From Amphiura filiformis (Eukaryota > Echinodermata > Ophiuroidea > Amphilepidida > Amphiuridae), in contig NC_092635.1 of the NCBI RefSeq assembly GCF_039555335.1, positions 54,627,755-54,691,754 of the forward strand: a DNA stretch of 64,000 nucleotides, given 5' to 3'. The notes below the pieces were generated by a model. The model worked only from the letters and a program-made list of their open reading frames with translations. It ran no database searches and was not told the DNA's origin. This document shows, one piece after another, positions 1 through 12,529 of the stretch. Numbering within the stretch: position 1 is the first letter of the stretch; each line of letters begins with the position of its first letter. The position numbers were made by a program, and so were the translations under genes.

Positions 1-778
1 GCGGTGTAAAGTTCGGTGGTATAGAGGGGAACATTGACTTGATTGTATTTTAAGCCTACTTAATTGGGTTGCCCTTGTAAGTTTGCCTGGTCAACTGGAT
101 TGGTCTTAATCTTTTCAGCCCTACTGACCATTCTTACCATATCTCTGATTGGCTCAATACATGGTATAGGCATCTTTGTAAGCAATCAAGATTGTTCTTT
201 GAGGCTGGTAGTGCATGCCCATGGGGTTAAAGTGTGCGCTGGTCAATCTGTCACAAAGTACATATCATTGTTGGGCAGGATAAACCTATGTGTCATGGCC
301 CCTGAACATGTTTAAAGCAAAACCTCCTATTGTAACCTCATGGCAGTTTTTTTTTCAAACATGTTCAAGAGTCACAAGTGCATAGGTTTTTCCTACCCAA
401 CGACGACAATTGATGGGTACGACATTATCATAGCTGCCCTGTGTGACCTGGGTCTTAGATATTATTGCATCTAAATTCATTTCCATGATATTAATATTAA
501 TTATCATAAGGCAGCCATTTGCACATATCACTTTCTTGCAATCACAGAGTGAAAATATGTTATATTTACTTTTTTTTTTTTTTATTTCTGTTTGTAATTT
601 TGTATATATTGTTATATAATCTCTTTAAAAGTGTCCTTCGGGAATGGTGCTGAGCCTGCAAATACAAATGTATAAGATGGATTATGTAACATAGCATGGA
701 TTGTGGTACAATTTTCCTAAATCAAAATGAGTTGTAATTGTATTACTTTATTCAACCTAATTAGCGCACCAGACACTT
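1..778. other. Gene-free stretch, nothing coding recognised
   Basis: AT-rich DNA. Its short open frames (for example 64-315) have no recognisable domain and partly lie on an inverted repeat at 267-405. No splice-consistent exon of a known family was seen. Confidence 0.5.
267..405. repeat. Short inverted repeat (MITE-like hairpin)
   Basis: The segment around 267-315 (containing AAACCTATG and GAACATGTTT) returns as its reverse complement at 357-405 (AAACATGTTC, CATAGGTTT). The arms are about 48 bp, imperfect, around a ~40-bp loop. No coding capacity. No target-site duplication could be defined. Confidence 0.6.
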
Positions 779-964
779 AGGGCCAGTTTCTCAAAGCATG
801 GCTAGTGGTCAGGCTTACTAAGCCATCAGGCTTAAGCCCAATTAGTCCTATATACCAGTGCTTGCAATTTCATATCCTAATCAATAAAATGGGTCCACAT
901 TGGTAGAGCTAACCTGCTGGGGTAGAAAGCCTGACCACTAGCCAAGATTAGAGAAATCGGCCCT
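779..964. mobile_element. MITE with terminal inverted repeats AGGGCC...GGCCCT
   Basis: The left end AGGGCCAGTTTCTCAAAG and inner GGCTAGTGGTCAGGC are mirrored by GCCTGACCACTAGCC and a GGCCCT end about 185 bp away. This is a non-autonomous DNA transposon relic. The superfamily is not assigned because no clear target duplication is visible. Confidence 0.6.
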
Positions 965-1064
965 CAGGGACATCATTTTAAGGAGCGCATAATTATCAAA
1001 ATCATTTTATGAATGAAATCAGAAATATGAATTTCCCATGTCAAACAGCATTGGACTTTTTTTT

Positions 1065-1243
1065 CATTTGAAATCCATACACACCATGTGTGAGACATGA
1101 CCTTAATCACTCATACAGGGGGGGTGTAGATTTCAAATGGGGTCACCCATTTAGGTAACCCCATTTGATATCCACACGCCCTGTGAGTGTGTGGAAGGTC
1201 AAGGTCATGTCTTCCATAGGTGATGTATGGATTTCAACTGGTA
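1065..1243. mobile_element. MITE, GGCTATTCCAG family (diverged copy)
   Basis: Starts with TTTGAAATCCATACAC and ends with GTATGGATTTCAACTGG. It has an internal mirrored pair around 1130-1165 (CAAATGGGGTCACC / GGTAACCCCATTTG). The same layout recurs at 3969-4155 and 5517-5689, so this is a dispersed family of short inverted-repeat elements. Confidence 0.6.
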
Positions 1244-2189
1244 TACATATCACCATAAACCATATAGGTGTATTTATCATTATGTTTTCTATGATACAGT
1301 TACACTCGAAAGAAGGTGCATAAACAAGTGAAGGCACTAATTATGATGGGGGCACTAATTAGGTAGAATGTGGTAATATTAACTAGGGGTGTACAAGAAC
1401 TTGTATGCAATGTATTTTTTCACAAGTTTGAGCGTACCTACACTGTGCAAACTGTGTCAAATTAAGTTATGATTTTTGTCAGAGTGGAGAAAATACAGAA
1501 AGGGGTTGCTGATTTCATTTGAAAAACTTTTTTTCCCTTTTTAAGATGGCTCTTGAGGAAATTGCACAAAAAGGGTATGAGCCACCTTAAAAGTTAAGTT
1601 TGTTTCTCAGTAGTTGCCCAAATATAAGTTAATAATGTATGACACAACAGCGTTTTACTGAGATTTTGGGCTTTCAATACAACTTGCATGCAACAGTTTT
1701 AGGCCAATGAAAGTTGATTCCATGTTTCCTGTCACCCACTTTCATCACTTTGTCATTTTGGCCAAAACTTTCATTATTTTCATGAAAAAGTCAATTATCT
1801 GAAATTTGAGATGGAAATGTCAGACATACCCTGCTGATATTAGCAGTTTGTCTTAGTTGTAAGGGTTGCAGGTGTAGACAAAAATGAAAATTTAAGGATT
1901 CCCTCATGTTCTTGGTGAGCATTCGTCCCTGTCATATCATGGTCATGGTCTAACATCAAATCTACAGTCAAATAATGAATAATGAAATGGTCACCTCATC
2001 GCTCGACCAAAAATGTGTCGTGATATTTAACATCAACTTTCATTAGTCTAAATCATATGTCTGGATTTCAAAATATTCTTTGGAAACATGTATCTCATAG
2101 CCTTTAAGCAGGTGAAGTCAGGATTGTGCACGGAGCACCACTTTTGATATTCTATGTGTCATCACAAAGTTGGCCTTATGTAGTATATA

Positions 2190-2610
2190 TTAAATCCACA
2201 CTACCCCTGTGGAAGATTTTGGAAATATCTTCCACAGGGGGAGTATGAATTTCAAATGGAATGAACACATTAGCAGCTCCATTTGAAACACACCCTCCCT
2301 CAGTGGTACCCCTGTGGAAGAATTTATAAATATCTTCTACAGGGGCAGTAAAATCCACACTACCCCTGTGGAAGATTTTGGAAATATCTTCCACAGGGGG
2401 AGTATGAATTTCAAATGGAATAAACACATTAACAGCTCCATTTGAAACACACCCTCCCTCAGTGGAAGATTCGTGTTGAAACTTTCTCAGGTGTATGAAG
2501 TTCAAATGGAACTGCTAATGCGTTCATTCCATTTGAAATTCATACTCCCACTGTGGAAGATATTTCCAAAATATTCCACAGGGGTAGTGTGGATTTTAAA
2601 TAGAATAGCC
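2190..2610. repeat. Clustered hairpin repeats related to the same MITE family
   Basis: A block containing CCACACTACCCCTGTGGAAG followed by its mirror CTTCCACAGGGGGAGT occurs at 2192-2250 and again at 2353-2405. A mirrored copy lies at 2540-2600. Two nearly identical ~160-bp direct units are therefore followed by an inverted one. The open frames here (2176-2505 minus, 2473-2676 plus) only follow this repeat and are not genes. Confidence 0.6.
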
Positions 2611-3564
2611 CACTGTGAGGTTCTCCTTGCGCCTTTAATACACATGCTTCAATTACTGTATACTTTGTTCGAGTAATCTAGCATATTGCGATAGTGAGTG
2701 CAAGGAAAACGCAAAAATCAAAAATGCGCACAGAGAACTTTGTTTTGGTAGTAAGATGGTTAATCCATGCAAAGTGTCAATAGATAAGTGTGAGATGAAT
2801 GCTTCATTGTCAATAATTGCTGCCGTGTGAGTTCACTTTCATTGAAAGTGAGAGCTACTGGTAGAAGTTAATACCTTTTGCTGGAGAGATAAGCAAATAG
2901 CAGCTATTAATTTTTAAGATTTCAATATAGATCGATTATGAGATATAGACAAGTCAGTGTCTCATTATGCAAGATGTCATCGTGGTATCGTAAAGATTTA
3001 AAACAAATGGCAGCTATTTTGTTCAAGCATCTCGCCTGCATTTTGTATTTCAAATATTTTCCATTAAGATATACATGTATTTTGGAGATATTGCATAGGA
3101 AACAATACAAAAGGAACCTTAAATGTTCGAGTTTGGATGAAAAAGAATACTCTGATTTTCAATACATAAGCCACTTATTGGGAAATTGGGAGTTTAGGCT
3201 CTTGGTCAAAATCCTTGGTTGTGGAAGACGTACAGGTGTATGTTTAGATCCGTGCGGATTAAAAAGTGTCACAGGTGTTAAGGAATTAAAGACTGATTTA
3301 TTTTTGTATGATAGAATTGTTTGATGATGATTTTAAGTTTAATGATGTATTGCATGTTGAATCTTCAAATTGTATATCTTATCTTAATTGGTTATTTCAC
3401 CTTGTTTTTCATACCATAAAAATGTTTATATTAAATTATTTCATGTGACGATTGGGAAAAAATAAATCAGCAAATAAATCAGCAGCGAGTGATGGGAACA
3501 AAAAAGTGATTGTGCACCATATGTTGCTACAATGTAACCAGGTGATTATCGATCAATTTCAATT
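2611..3564. other. No gene recognised
   Basis: A 128-codon frame (2938-3324, plus) lies here. It shows no known domain, no compositional signal and no splice context that I can support, and I treat it as chance. The rest is AT-rich with nothing recognised. Confidence 0.4.
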
Positions 3565-3936
3565 GGGCTATTCCAGAAATTAATGGCACCCCCCCCCCCC
3601 TAAAGAAGACATGTGAATTTGTACCATACATTTTTGGGAATTCCCAGAACAAAATTTTATCCAAAAAAAATTGGGAATTCCCATTTTGATTAAAAAATGC
3701 TTAAAAATATTGGGAATTCCCAATGACCCTAAAGAAGACATGCACATTTTTGCCAAATTTTGGGGAATTCCCAAGCCTAAAAAGGCATCTTTTTCTTCGG
3801 AATTCCCATGTCTTCTTTAGGGTTTTAAGAATAATGGCCATTTTTTGGGGGAATTCCCAGAGCAAAAAATGGTGAACATTTTTGGGAATCCCATGTCTTC
3901 TTTAGGGGGGTGTGCCTTTAATTTCTGGAATAGCCC
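3565..3936. mobile_element. MITE ending GGGCTATTCCAG...CTGGAATAGCCC
   Basis: Roughly 50-bp terminal inverted repeats. The left has GGGCTATTCCAGAAATTAAT then poly-C and CTAAAGAAGACATG. The right has CATGTCTTCTTTAG, poly-G and ATTTCTGGAATAGCCC. The interior repeats GGGAATTCCCA blocks that are self-complementary. No protein is encoded. Confidence 0.75.
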
Positions 3937-3968
3937 ATTGTTGAGAAAACAGACATGTAGATGAAAAT

Positions 3969-4155
3969 GGGATATTGCAGTTAAAATCCATACACCCCCT
4001 ATATAAGACATGACCTGAATCTTCAACACGGGGAGTGTGAATTTCAATTGAGGTTACCAGAATGGGCCACTCCATTTTATATCTTTGCCCCCTGTGTGGA
4101 AGATTAAGGTTATGTCTGTCATATGGGGTGTATGGATTTCAACTGGAATAGTCCC
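3969..4155. mobile_element. MITE, GGCTATTCCAG family
   Basis: Left end GGGATATTGCAGTTAAAATC, right end GATTTCAACTGGAATAGTCC. The interior has the same ATACACCCCCTATA / TATGGGGTGTAT mirrored segments as the copy at 5517-5689. Arms are diverged, so the insertion is old. Confidence 0.6.
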
Positions 4156-4823
4156 ATTTACAAACTTAGTATTTTGTGAAGTCTGGTTGAAGGAAGATAT
4201 GTTTATGTTTTTGTTACCTTTCATGTGTTTTCTGACCATTTAATTTCTGCTAAATCCACATTTTTTGTTACATAGCTCTACCTTATTTGTTTTGTAATTT
4301 GGCACTCATCATCTGCAGTTGATGCCCATTTGGAGAGGATTGAACTATTCACCAAATGTGAGTAGTGATCAAGGCAAAAATGTGGGTTTTTTTTCACTGT
4401 ACAAATAATTGGTAACATCAACCTATTGACAGAATGGTTCATAGTTGGGTGCTTTTGGGCAGCATGCCCTGATCACGACAATATCATGTGTATAGTTCCT
4501 GGTATAAGCTGGTCTTTACCTTTTACGATGTCTCTCAACCTATTATGATGTATCGTCTAATTTTCATAACTTTTACATGTATGTATTTCGTACCTCCATA
4601 AGTCCATACCTTCCTTATACTATGTGAATTTGGTTGGCAAGTTACCACATTCCATTATTTTTCAATCAAACAAGTTTAAATCCAAAATTACTGATTACAA
4701 AAAGGATTTGATGATAAATTTACAACTACATCCATCGGTGAATACCCTGACCTGTTATAATGGCCTAATGATGTTGAGATCTTTACTTCTGTACAAAAAG
4801 TAACTTTAGAACAAAAGAAAATA

Positions 4824-5154
4824 CCATATTTCGTCAAATAGTCGCCCCCTCAAATAAACGCCCCCACCACTTTTTTCAACCAAGATGTTTCAAAAATTCC
4901 GATATTTCCATGCTATCTTGTGTAGTAAGCTTACCAAGTTGCTCACATGGTCGGTAATAGCAGCAATAAATGGCGAAAATCTGCATCAGAAACCCGGAAG
5001 TGAACCAAAAGTCAGTGTCAAAAGTTCATAGTTCGTAGTTCATAGCTTACCTAATGATTTTAACGGGAATTGTCGTGCTAAAAATTACCTCTAATAAACA
5101 CCCCCCCTTGGGAAAATGTAATGCCCCCGGGGGCGTTTATTTGATGAAATACGG
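4824..5154. mobile_element. MITE with TIR TATTTCRTCAAATA
   Basis: The left end reads CCATATTTCGTCAAATAGTC followed by a CAAATAAACGCCCCC segment. The right end is GGGGGCGTTTATTTGATGAA then ATACGG. The outer ~40 bp are inverted repeats. The ~250-bp interior has no open frame. Class II non-autonomous element; family not named. Confidence 0.65.
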
Positions 5155-5516
5155 CAGTTAAAAAGTATTGTTTTGAGACCCAACCATGTATGACATGTCT
5201 GTTTAAAACACTGGAAATAAAAAAAAATTTTAAACTTTAAGTGGAACAACAAGGCATATGATAAGTTGTTCCATTTTATCCTCTAATTGAATACTTTCGG
5301 GGTTAATTATTATTTGTAACACAGATGTGGTTACGGTTCTGCTTGAAATTGTTGGTGATTGTTTAATAATACCCATGTGTAAGCAATGTAAGGAGGATTA
5401 TTACCCTCTTATTTAAACCATAATGATTACATATCATGTTTGATATTTTGATTGTATGATATGCGAGTGGGCATGTTTTTATTTTTTAATAATCATGATT
5501 GGTATTATTTACATCA

Positions 5517-5689
5517 GGCTATTCCAGTTGTATTCCATATGCCCTCTGTAAGACACGACCTTAATCCCCCACACAGGGGGTGTAGACTTTAAATGGAGTC
5601 ACCCATTCAGGTAACTCAATTTGAAATCGCACACCCTGGAGATTGAGTCGTATCTTCCATAGGGGGTGTGGATTTCAACTGGAATAGCC
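5517..5689. mobile_element. MITE GGCTATTCCAGTTG...CAACTGGAATAGCC
   Basis: Clean 14-bp terminal inverted repeats enclose 173 bp. A second mirrored pair (CACACAGGGGGTGTAG / CACACCCTGGAG) lies in the centre. This is the best-preserved copy of the family seen at 1065, 2190 and 3969. Confidence 0.75.
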
Positions 5690-6452
5690 TAGAATTCCTA
5701 TGTAAGCAATGTAAAGAGGTATGTGTAACTCTTAAACGATTTTCCTATTACTAAATTGATTGCAAATCACATGCTTTTGATCGGTCAAGTGGGTATGTGT
5801 TGTTTTGTTTTGCTTTTTTTATCATGATGGATATTATTTACATTACCGGTATTAGTAGAGAATTTTAATATGAAATAAATTGATGTAGAGCCATCAAGGA
5901 GAATATGATCAAGTTTGTATTTTGAAAGAAATCAATTATAAATCTTTTAAATGGTAATAAGATGTTATATATACCATAAAACTACTGGTATACATTTGGG
6001 TGTGTTTATTATGTATAAGGGTAGTATGGTATAACTGTATCATATCGGTTTGAATTTTTTGACATAGAATATATGAAATAAAACTATCGGTAACAGGAAT
6101 GCGATTTGAGTTATTGTGTATTGTTCATTTGCTGTATACTGGGTAGATGAATGCTTTTTATTCCCCCATGACATTCAGCTCCCCCCCATTATTTTTTTTT
6201 CATCTTTAAAACTGATGTATCATAAAGTGCCTTGACAATTGTCATTGGATAGATTGGTTTGAGTGTGCCAAACTTCATTGTTTGAAACTCTTAATTAATT
6301 GTTTGATTGAAGCTCATTAAAGCTGAAATGGTCAAATATGAGATTAATTTCGTCAAAACCACATGCACACAGGCATTTCTCTTCTCTTATTCTCTAATAT
6401 CTCTTCTCTGTTTTCAAAACCTAGGGGAGCGTGCCCATTTACAAAGAGCTAT

Positions 6453-6541
6453 ATACGATACTGAATCGTATACGATACTGAATCGTATACGATACTGAAT
6501 CGTATACGATACTGAATCGTATACGATACTGAATCGTATCC
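6453..6541. repeat. 17-bp tandem repeat, five copies
   Basis: The unit TATACGATACTGAATCG is repeated five times without change, then decays. Each junction creates the palindrome CGTATACG. It lies in gene-free DNA. Confidence 0.9.
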
Positions 6542-6789
6542 GAGAGAAGTGTAAAGGTCATCAGCAAACCCTTGATCTGATATGGGTTGCTTATCAATTG
6601 CCTTGGTTTCATCATAAATCTAAATCATGGGACTTGAGGAGTGGCTTGACAAGAGCAGTATTCTAGGACTATGATTAAGAGAAATGGAGCAAGGTGTCCC
6701 CCAGTAGGACTCCTGCTTGGATCTTGAACTCCTCCCTCTCTCTACATAGCTATGAAACAGGTGCTTTATGCTGAAGATTGTAGATATCC

Positions 6790-8575
6790 CATATAAGCAA
6801 TGAGACACGTGTGTGCTATCTGTTGAAAATAGCTATGAGACAAGTATGCTATCTACTGAAGACAGCACAAACGACATTATTGCTATGAGACATGTGCTAT
6901 TGAAGACAGCATACACCACATAAATATAATAGAGGCCGTCAGCCTTTCGCCATCTTGTGGGTACAAATGATACGCGTGTTCATGCGTCAGACACTTCGCG
7001 CAGGTCGCAGCTGTTATCACACTTCGACACGGTGATGGCGACACAAGATGGCGGCATATGACGTCACGCTGACGGCCTCTATAGACAGGAAAGCTATCTA
7101 CTGAAGATAGCACATGCCACATAATAGCTATGAGATGTATGCGCTATCTACTGAAGATAGCACATAGTACCATATAGCCATACATGCTTTCTACTGCTAT
7201 AGCACACTACTTAGCTATGAGACAGATATGCTATCTACTGAAGATAACACCTGCCACATATAGCTATGAGAATGCTATCTACTGAAGATAGCACATGCCA
7301 CATTATAGCTACAAGACTTGTGCTATCTGTTGAAGATAGCATATACCACATTGAGACAGGTGTGCTATCTACTAAAGATCTACTGAAGATGTGCTATCTA
7401 CTAAAGATAGCACATGCCACATATCTATGAGATGGGTGAGCTATCTAGTGAAGATAGCATATAGTACCACATAGCCATACATGCTTTCAACAACACACAC
7501 ACATACCTATGAGAAAGACATTTTATCTACTGAAGATAACACACCTCATTATAGCTATGAGATGGGTGTGCTATCTACTGAAGATAGCACACCTCATAGC
7601 TGTGAGATGGTGTGCGATCTACTGAAGATAGAACACCTCATTATAGCTGTGAGATGGTGTACTATCTACTGAAGATAGCACACCTCATAGCTGTGAGATG
7701 GGCGTGCTATCTACTGAATATAGCACACCTCATTATAGCTATGAGTTGGGTGTGCTATCTACTGAAGATGGTGTGCTATCTACTGAAGATAGCACACATA
7801 GCTGTGAGATGGATGTGCTATCTACTGAAGATAGCACACCTCATTATAGCTGAGATGGTGTGCTATCTACTGAAGATAGCACACCTCATTATAGCTGAGA
7901 GATGGTGTGCTATCTACTGACGATAGCACACCTCATTATAGCTGAGAGATGGTGTGCTATCTACTGAAGATAGCACACCTCATTATAACTGTGAGATGGT
8001 GTGCTATCTACTGACGATAGCACACCTCATTATAGCTGAGATGGTGTGCTATCTACTGAAGATGGCACATCTCATTATAGCTGAGAGATGGTGTGCTATC
8101 TACTGAAGATGGCACACCTCATTATAGCTGAGAGATGGCGTGCTATCTACTGAAGATAGCACACCTCATTATAGCTGAGAGATGGTGTGCTATCTACTGA
8201 AGATGGCACACCTCATTATAGCTGAGAGATGGCGTGCTATCTACTGAAGATAGCACACCTCATTATATAGCTGAGAGATGGTGTGCTATCTACTGACGAT
8301 AGCACACCTCATTATAGCTGAGAGATGGTGTGCTATCTACTGAAGATAGCACACCTCATTATAGCTGTGAGATGGTGTGCTATCTACTGACGATAGCACA
8401 CCTCATTATAGCTGAGAGATGGTGTGCTATCTACTGAAGATGGCACATCTCATTATAGCTGAGAGATGAAGATAGCACACCTTAGCTGAGAGATGGTGTG
8501 CTATCTACTGAAGATAACACACATCTCATTATAGCTACGAGACATGTGTGCTATCTATGATAACACACACCACAT
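6790..8575. repeat. 47-bp minisatellite with hairpin core GCTATCTACTGAAGATAGC
   Basis: About 38 units of roughly 47 bp. The consensus joins TGTGCTATCTACTGAAGATA, GCACACCTCATTATAGCTGA and GAGATGG. GCTATC and GATAGC in each unit pair around a 7-nt loop. The left third is diverged; copies from 7800 on are nearly identical, and some carry a GAAGAT to GACGAT variant. Open frames inside (7481-7920) follow the repeat and are not genes. The array is interrupted by a 148-bp MITE at 6932-7079. Confidence 0.9.
6932..7079. mobile_element. MITE inside the minisatellite, TA-flanked
   Basis: Terminal inverted repeats GAGGCCGTCAGC and GCTGACGGCCTC enclose 148 bp, with inner CGCCATCTTGTG / CACAAGATGGCG mirrored. 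Both ends abut a TA dinucleotide (6930-6931, 7080-7081). A TA target duplication is the Tc1/mariner pattern. The short frame at 6883-7122 (minus) is a by-product. Confidence 0.7.
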
Positions 8576-8848
8576 TTTGGACTTCTGATTTGCTAATGTT
8601 GATTGTCAGTTCAAATTTCTTACTTGCTGGACTGTAAAACGGAAGGTTGTTGATGGTTTTAAAACCTTGAAGCTTAATTGCGTCATCGTCACTGCAAGGC
8701 TGAGTAAGCTATTAACTTTGATCAGCAGCATGCTAATCATGACAATTTGACATTGGGTGAAACCAAACACAATTTGCTTTTGCTATGACAAAGGCATGGT
8801 TAAAGTGGCGATCCGCATGATCCTATTTAGCCACATTCAACATGTAAC
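8576..8848. other. Spacer between two minisatellites
   Basis: Single-copy-looking DNA without a recognisable gene or repeat. It separates the 47-bp array from the 46-bp array and is the left outer flank of the giant inverted repeat. Confidence 0.5.
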
Positions 8849-11800
8849 GGTGTAGGCCTGAGAAATGTGTTCTTTAGATGGTATGAACAAAAAAGGTTTA
8901 GGTCTGAGAAATGTTTTCTTTAGATGGTGTGAACAAAAAAGGTTTAGGCTTGAGAAATGTTTCCTTTAGATGGGTTGATCAAAAAAGGTGTAGGCCTGAG
9001 AAATGTTTCCTTTAGATGGTGTGAACAAAAAAGGTTTAGGCCTGATAAATGTTTTCTTTAGATGGTGTGAACAAAAAAGGTTTAGGCCTGAGAAATGTTT
9101 TCTTTAGATGGTATGAACAAAAAAGGTGTAGGTCTGAGAAATGTGTTCTTTAGATGGTATGAACAAAAAAGGTTTAGGCTTGAGAAATGTTTCCTTTAGA
9201 TGGGTTGATCAAAAAAGGTGTAGGCCTGAGAAATGTGTTCTTTAGATGGTATGAACAAAAAAGGTGTAGGTCTGAGAAATGTTTTCTTTAGATGGTGTGA
9301 ACAAAAAAGGTTTAGGCTTGAGAAATGTTTCCTTTAGATGGTTTGATCAAAAAAGGTGTAGGCCTGAGAAATGTGTTCTTTAGATGGTATAAACAAAAAA
9401 GGTGTAGGCCTGAGAAATGTTTTCTTTAGATGGTGTGAACAAAAAAGGTGTAGGCCTGAGAAATGTGTTCTTTAGATGGTGTGAACAAAAAAGGTGTAGG
9501 CCTGAGAAATGTGTTCTTTAGATGGTGTGAACAAAAAAGGTTTAGGCCTGAGAAATGTTTCCTTTAGATGGTGTGAACAAAAAAGGTGTAGGCCTGAGAA
9601 ATGTGTTCTTTAGATGGTATGAACAAAAAAGGTGTAGGCCTGATAAATGTTTTCTTCAGATGGTGTGAACAAAAAAGGTGTAGGCCTGAGAAATGTTTTC
9701 TTTAGATGGTGTGAACAAAAAAGGTTTAGGCTTGAGAAATGTTTTCTTTAGATGGTTTGATCAAAAAAGGTGTAGGCCTGAGAAATGTGTTCTTTAGATG
9801 GTATAAACAAAAAAGGTGTAGGCCTGAGAAATGTTTTCTTTAGATGGTGTGAACAAAAAAGGTGTAGGCCTGAGAAATGTGTTCTTTAGATGGTGTGAAC
9901 AAAAAAGGTTTAGGCCTGAGAAATGTGTTCTTTAGATGGTGTGAACAAAAAAGGTTTAGGCCTGAGAAATGTTTTCCTTTAGAGTGAACAAAAAAGGTGT
10001 AGGCCTGAGAAATGTGTTCTTTAGATGGTATGAACAAAAAAGGTGTAGGCCTGATAAATGTTTTCTTCAGATGGTGTGAACAAAAAAGGTGTAGGCCTGA
10101 GAAATGTTTTCTTTAGATGGTGTGAACAAAAAAGGTTTAGGCTTGAGAAATGTTTTCTTTAGATGGTGTGAACAAAAAGGTGTAGGCCTGAAAAAGTTTT
10201 CTTTAGATGGTATGAACAAAAAAGGTGTAGGCCTGAGAAATGTTTTCTTTAGATGGTGTGAACAAAAAAGGTGTAGGCCTGAGAAATGTTTTCTTTAGAT
10301 GGTGTGAACAAAAAGGTTTAGGCCTGAGAAATGTTTTCTTTAGATGGTTTGATCAAAAAGGTTTAGGCCTGAGAAATGTTTTCTTTAGATGGTGTGAACA
10401 AAAAAGGTGTAGGCCTGAGAAATGTGTTCTTTAGATGGTATGAACAAAAAAGGTGTAGGCCTGATAAATGTTTTCTTTAGATGGTGTGAACAAAAAAGGT
10501 GTAGGCCTGAGAAATGTTTTCTTTAGATGGTGTGAACAAAAAAGGTTTAGGCTTGAGAAATGTTTTCTTTAGATGGTGTGAACAAAAAAGGTGTAGGCCT
10601 GAAAAAAGTTTTTTTTAGATGGTATGAACAAAAAAGGTGTAGGCCTGAGAAATGTTTTCTTTAGATGGTGTGACCAAAAAAGTGTAGGCCTGAGAAATGT
10701 GTTCTTTAGATGGTGTGAACAAAAAAGGTTTAGGCCTGAGAAATGTTTTCTTTAGATGGTTTGAACAAAAAAGGTTTAGGCCTGAGAAATGTTTTCTTTA
10801 GATGGTGTGAACAAAAAAGGTGTAGGCCTGAGAAATGTGTTCTTTAGATGGTATGAACAAAAAAGGTGTAGGCCTGATAAATGTTTTCTTTAGATGGTGT
10901 GAACAAAAAAGGTGTAGGCCTGAGAAATGTTTTCTTTAGATGGTATGAACAAAAAAGGTGTAGGCCTGAGAAATGTTTTCTTTAGATGGTGTGACCAAAA
11001 AAGTGTAGGCCTGAGAAATGTGTTCTTTAGATGGTGTGAACAAAAAAGGTTTAGGCCTGAGAAATGTTTTCTTTAGATGGTTTGAACAAAAAAGGTTTAG
11101 GCCTGAGAAATGTTTTCTTTAGATGGTGTGAACAAAAAGGTGTAGGCCTGAGAAATGTGTTCTTTAGATGGTATGAACAAAAAAGGTGTAGGCCTGATAA
11201 ATGTTTTCTTTAGATGGTGTGAACAAAAAAGGTGTAGGCCTGAGAAATGTTTTCTTTAGATGGTGTGAACAAAAAAGGTTTAGGCTTGAGAAATGTTTTC
11301 TTTAGATGGTGTGAACAAAAAAGGTGTAGGCCTGAAAAAAGTTTTCTTTAGATGGTATGAACAAAAAAGGTGTAGGCCTGAGAAATGTTTTCTTTAGATG
11401 GTGTGAACAAAAAAGGTGTAGGCCTGAGAAATGTTTTCTTTAGATGGTGTGAACAAAAAAGGTTTAGGCCTGAGAAATGTTTTCTTTAGATGGTTTGACC
11501 AAAAAAGTGTAGGCCTGAGAAATGTTTTCTTTAGATGGTGTGAACAAAAAAGGTTTAGGCCTGAGAAATGTTTTCTTTAGATGGTATGAACAAAAAAGGT
11601 GTATACCTGAAAAATGTTTTCTTTAGATGGTGTGAACAAAAAAGGTGTAGGCCTGAGAAATGTTTTCTTTAGATGGTGTGAACAAAAAAGGTTTAGGCCT
11701 GAGAAATGTTTTCTTTAGATGGTTTGATCAAAAAAGGTTTAGGCCTGAGAAATGTTTTCTTTAGATGGTGTGAACAAAAAAGGTGTAGGCCTGAGAAATG

Positions 11801-12529
11801 TGTTCTTTAGATGGTATGAACAAAAAAGGTGTATACCTGAAAAATGTTTTCTTTAGATGGTGTGAACAAAAAAGGTGTAGGCCTGAGAAATGTTTTCTTT
11901 AGATGGTGTGAACAAAAAAGGTTTAGGCCTGAGAAATGTTTTCTTTAGATGGTTTGATCAAAAAAGGTTTAGGCCTGAGAAATGTTTTCTTTAGATGGTG
12001 TGAACAAAAAAGGTGTAGGCCTGAGAAATGTGTTCTTTAGATGGTATGAACAAAAAAGGTGTAGGCCTGAGATATGTTTCCTTTAGATGGTATGAACAAA
12101 AAAGGTGTAGGCCTGATAAATGTTTCCTTTAGATGGTGTGAACAAAAAAGGTGTAGGCCTGAGAAATGTTTCCTTTAGATGGTGTGAACAAAAAAGGTGT
12201 AGGCCTGAGAAATGTATCCTTTAGCCTAAATGGTGTGAACAAAAAAGGTTTAGGCCTGAGAAATGTTTTCTTTAGAAGATATGAACAAAAAATGTTAGTC
12301 TTTAGGCTTGAGAAATGTTTCCATTAGATGATATGAACAAAAAAGGTTTAGGCTTGAGAAATGTTTCCTTTACATGGTATGGACATGAAAGGTTTGAAAA
12401 TGTTTGAAATGTTTTCTTTAGATGATGTGAACAAAAAGGTGTAGGCCTGAGAAATTAAAAACAAGGTGTAGGCCTTAGAAATGTTTTCTTTAGATGATAT
12501 GAACAAAAAATGTGTAGGCCTGACACAAA
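8849..12529 (+). repeat. 46-bp satellite array, left arm (about 80 copies)
   Basis: The consensus unit joins GAACAAAAAAGGTGTAGGCC, TGAGAAATGTTTTCTTTAGA and TGGTGT. Variants (GTGTAGG/TTTAGG, GTGTTC/GTTTTC, GATAAATG) recur together about every 410-420 bp (near 9620, 10030, 10441, 10861). This indicates a higher-order repeat of about nine units. The unit length is not a multiple of three, so the open frames at 9840-10434 are not proteins. Confidence 0.95.

Noticed and set aside
2938..3324. 128-codon open frame
   Set aside because: No domain, no conserved motif and an overlapping frame on the other strand; length alone is not evidence.
7481..7920. Open frames in the 47-bp minisatellite
   Set aside because: They follow the repeat only and change frame with indels between units.
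9840..10434. Open frames inside the 46-bp arrays (also 22399-22617, 23313-23504)
   Set aside because: The unit length is not a multiple of three, so frames shift each unit. The apparent peptide repeats are by-products.
6790..12529. CRISPR-like look of repeated units
   Set aside because: Units are contiguous with no unique spacers, and the context is animal DNA with spliced genes. These are minisatellites.
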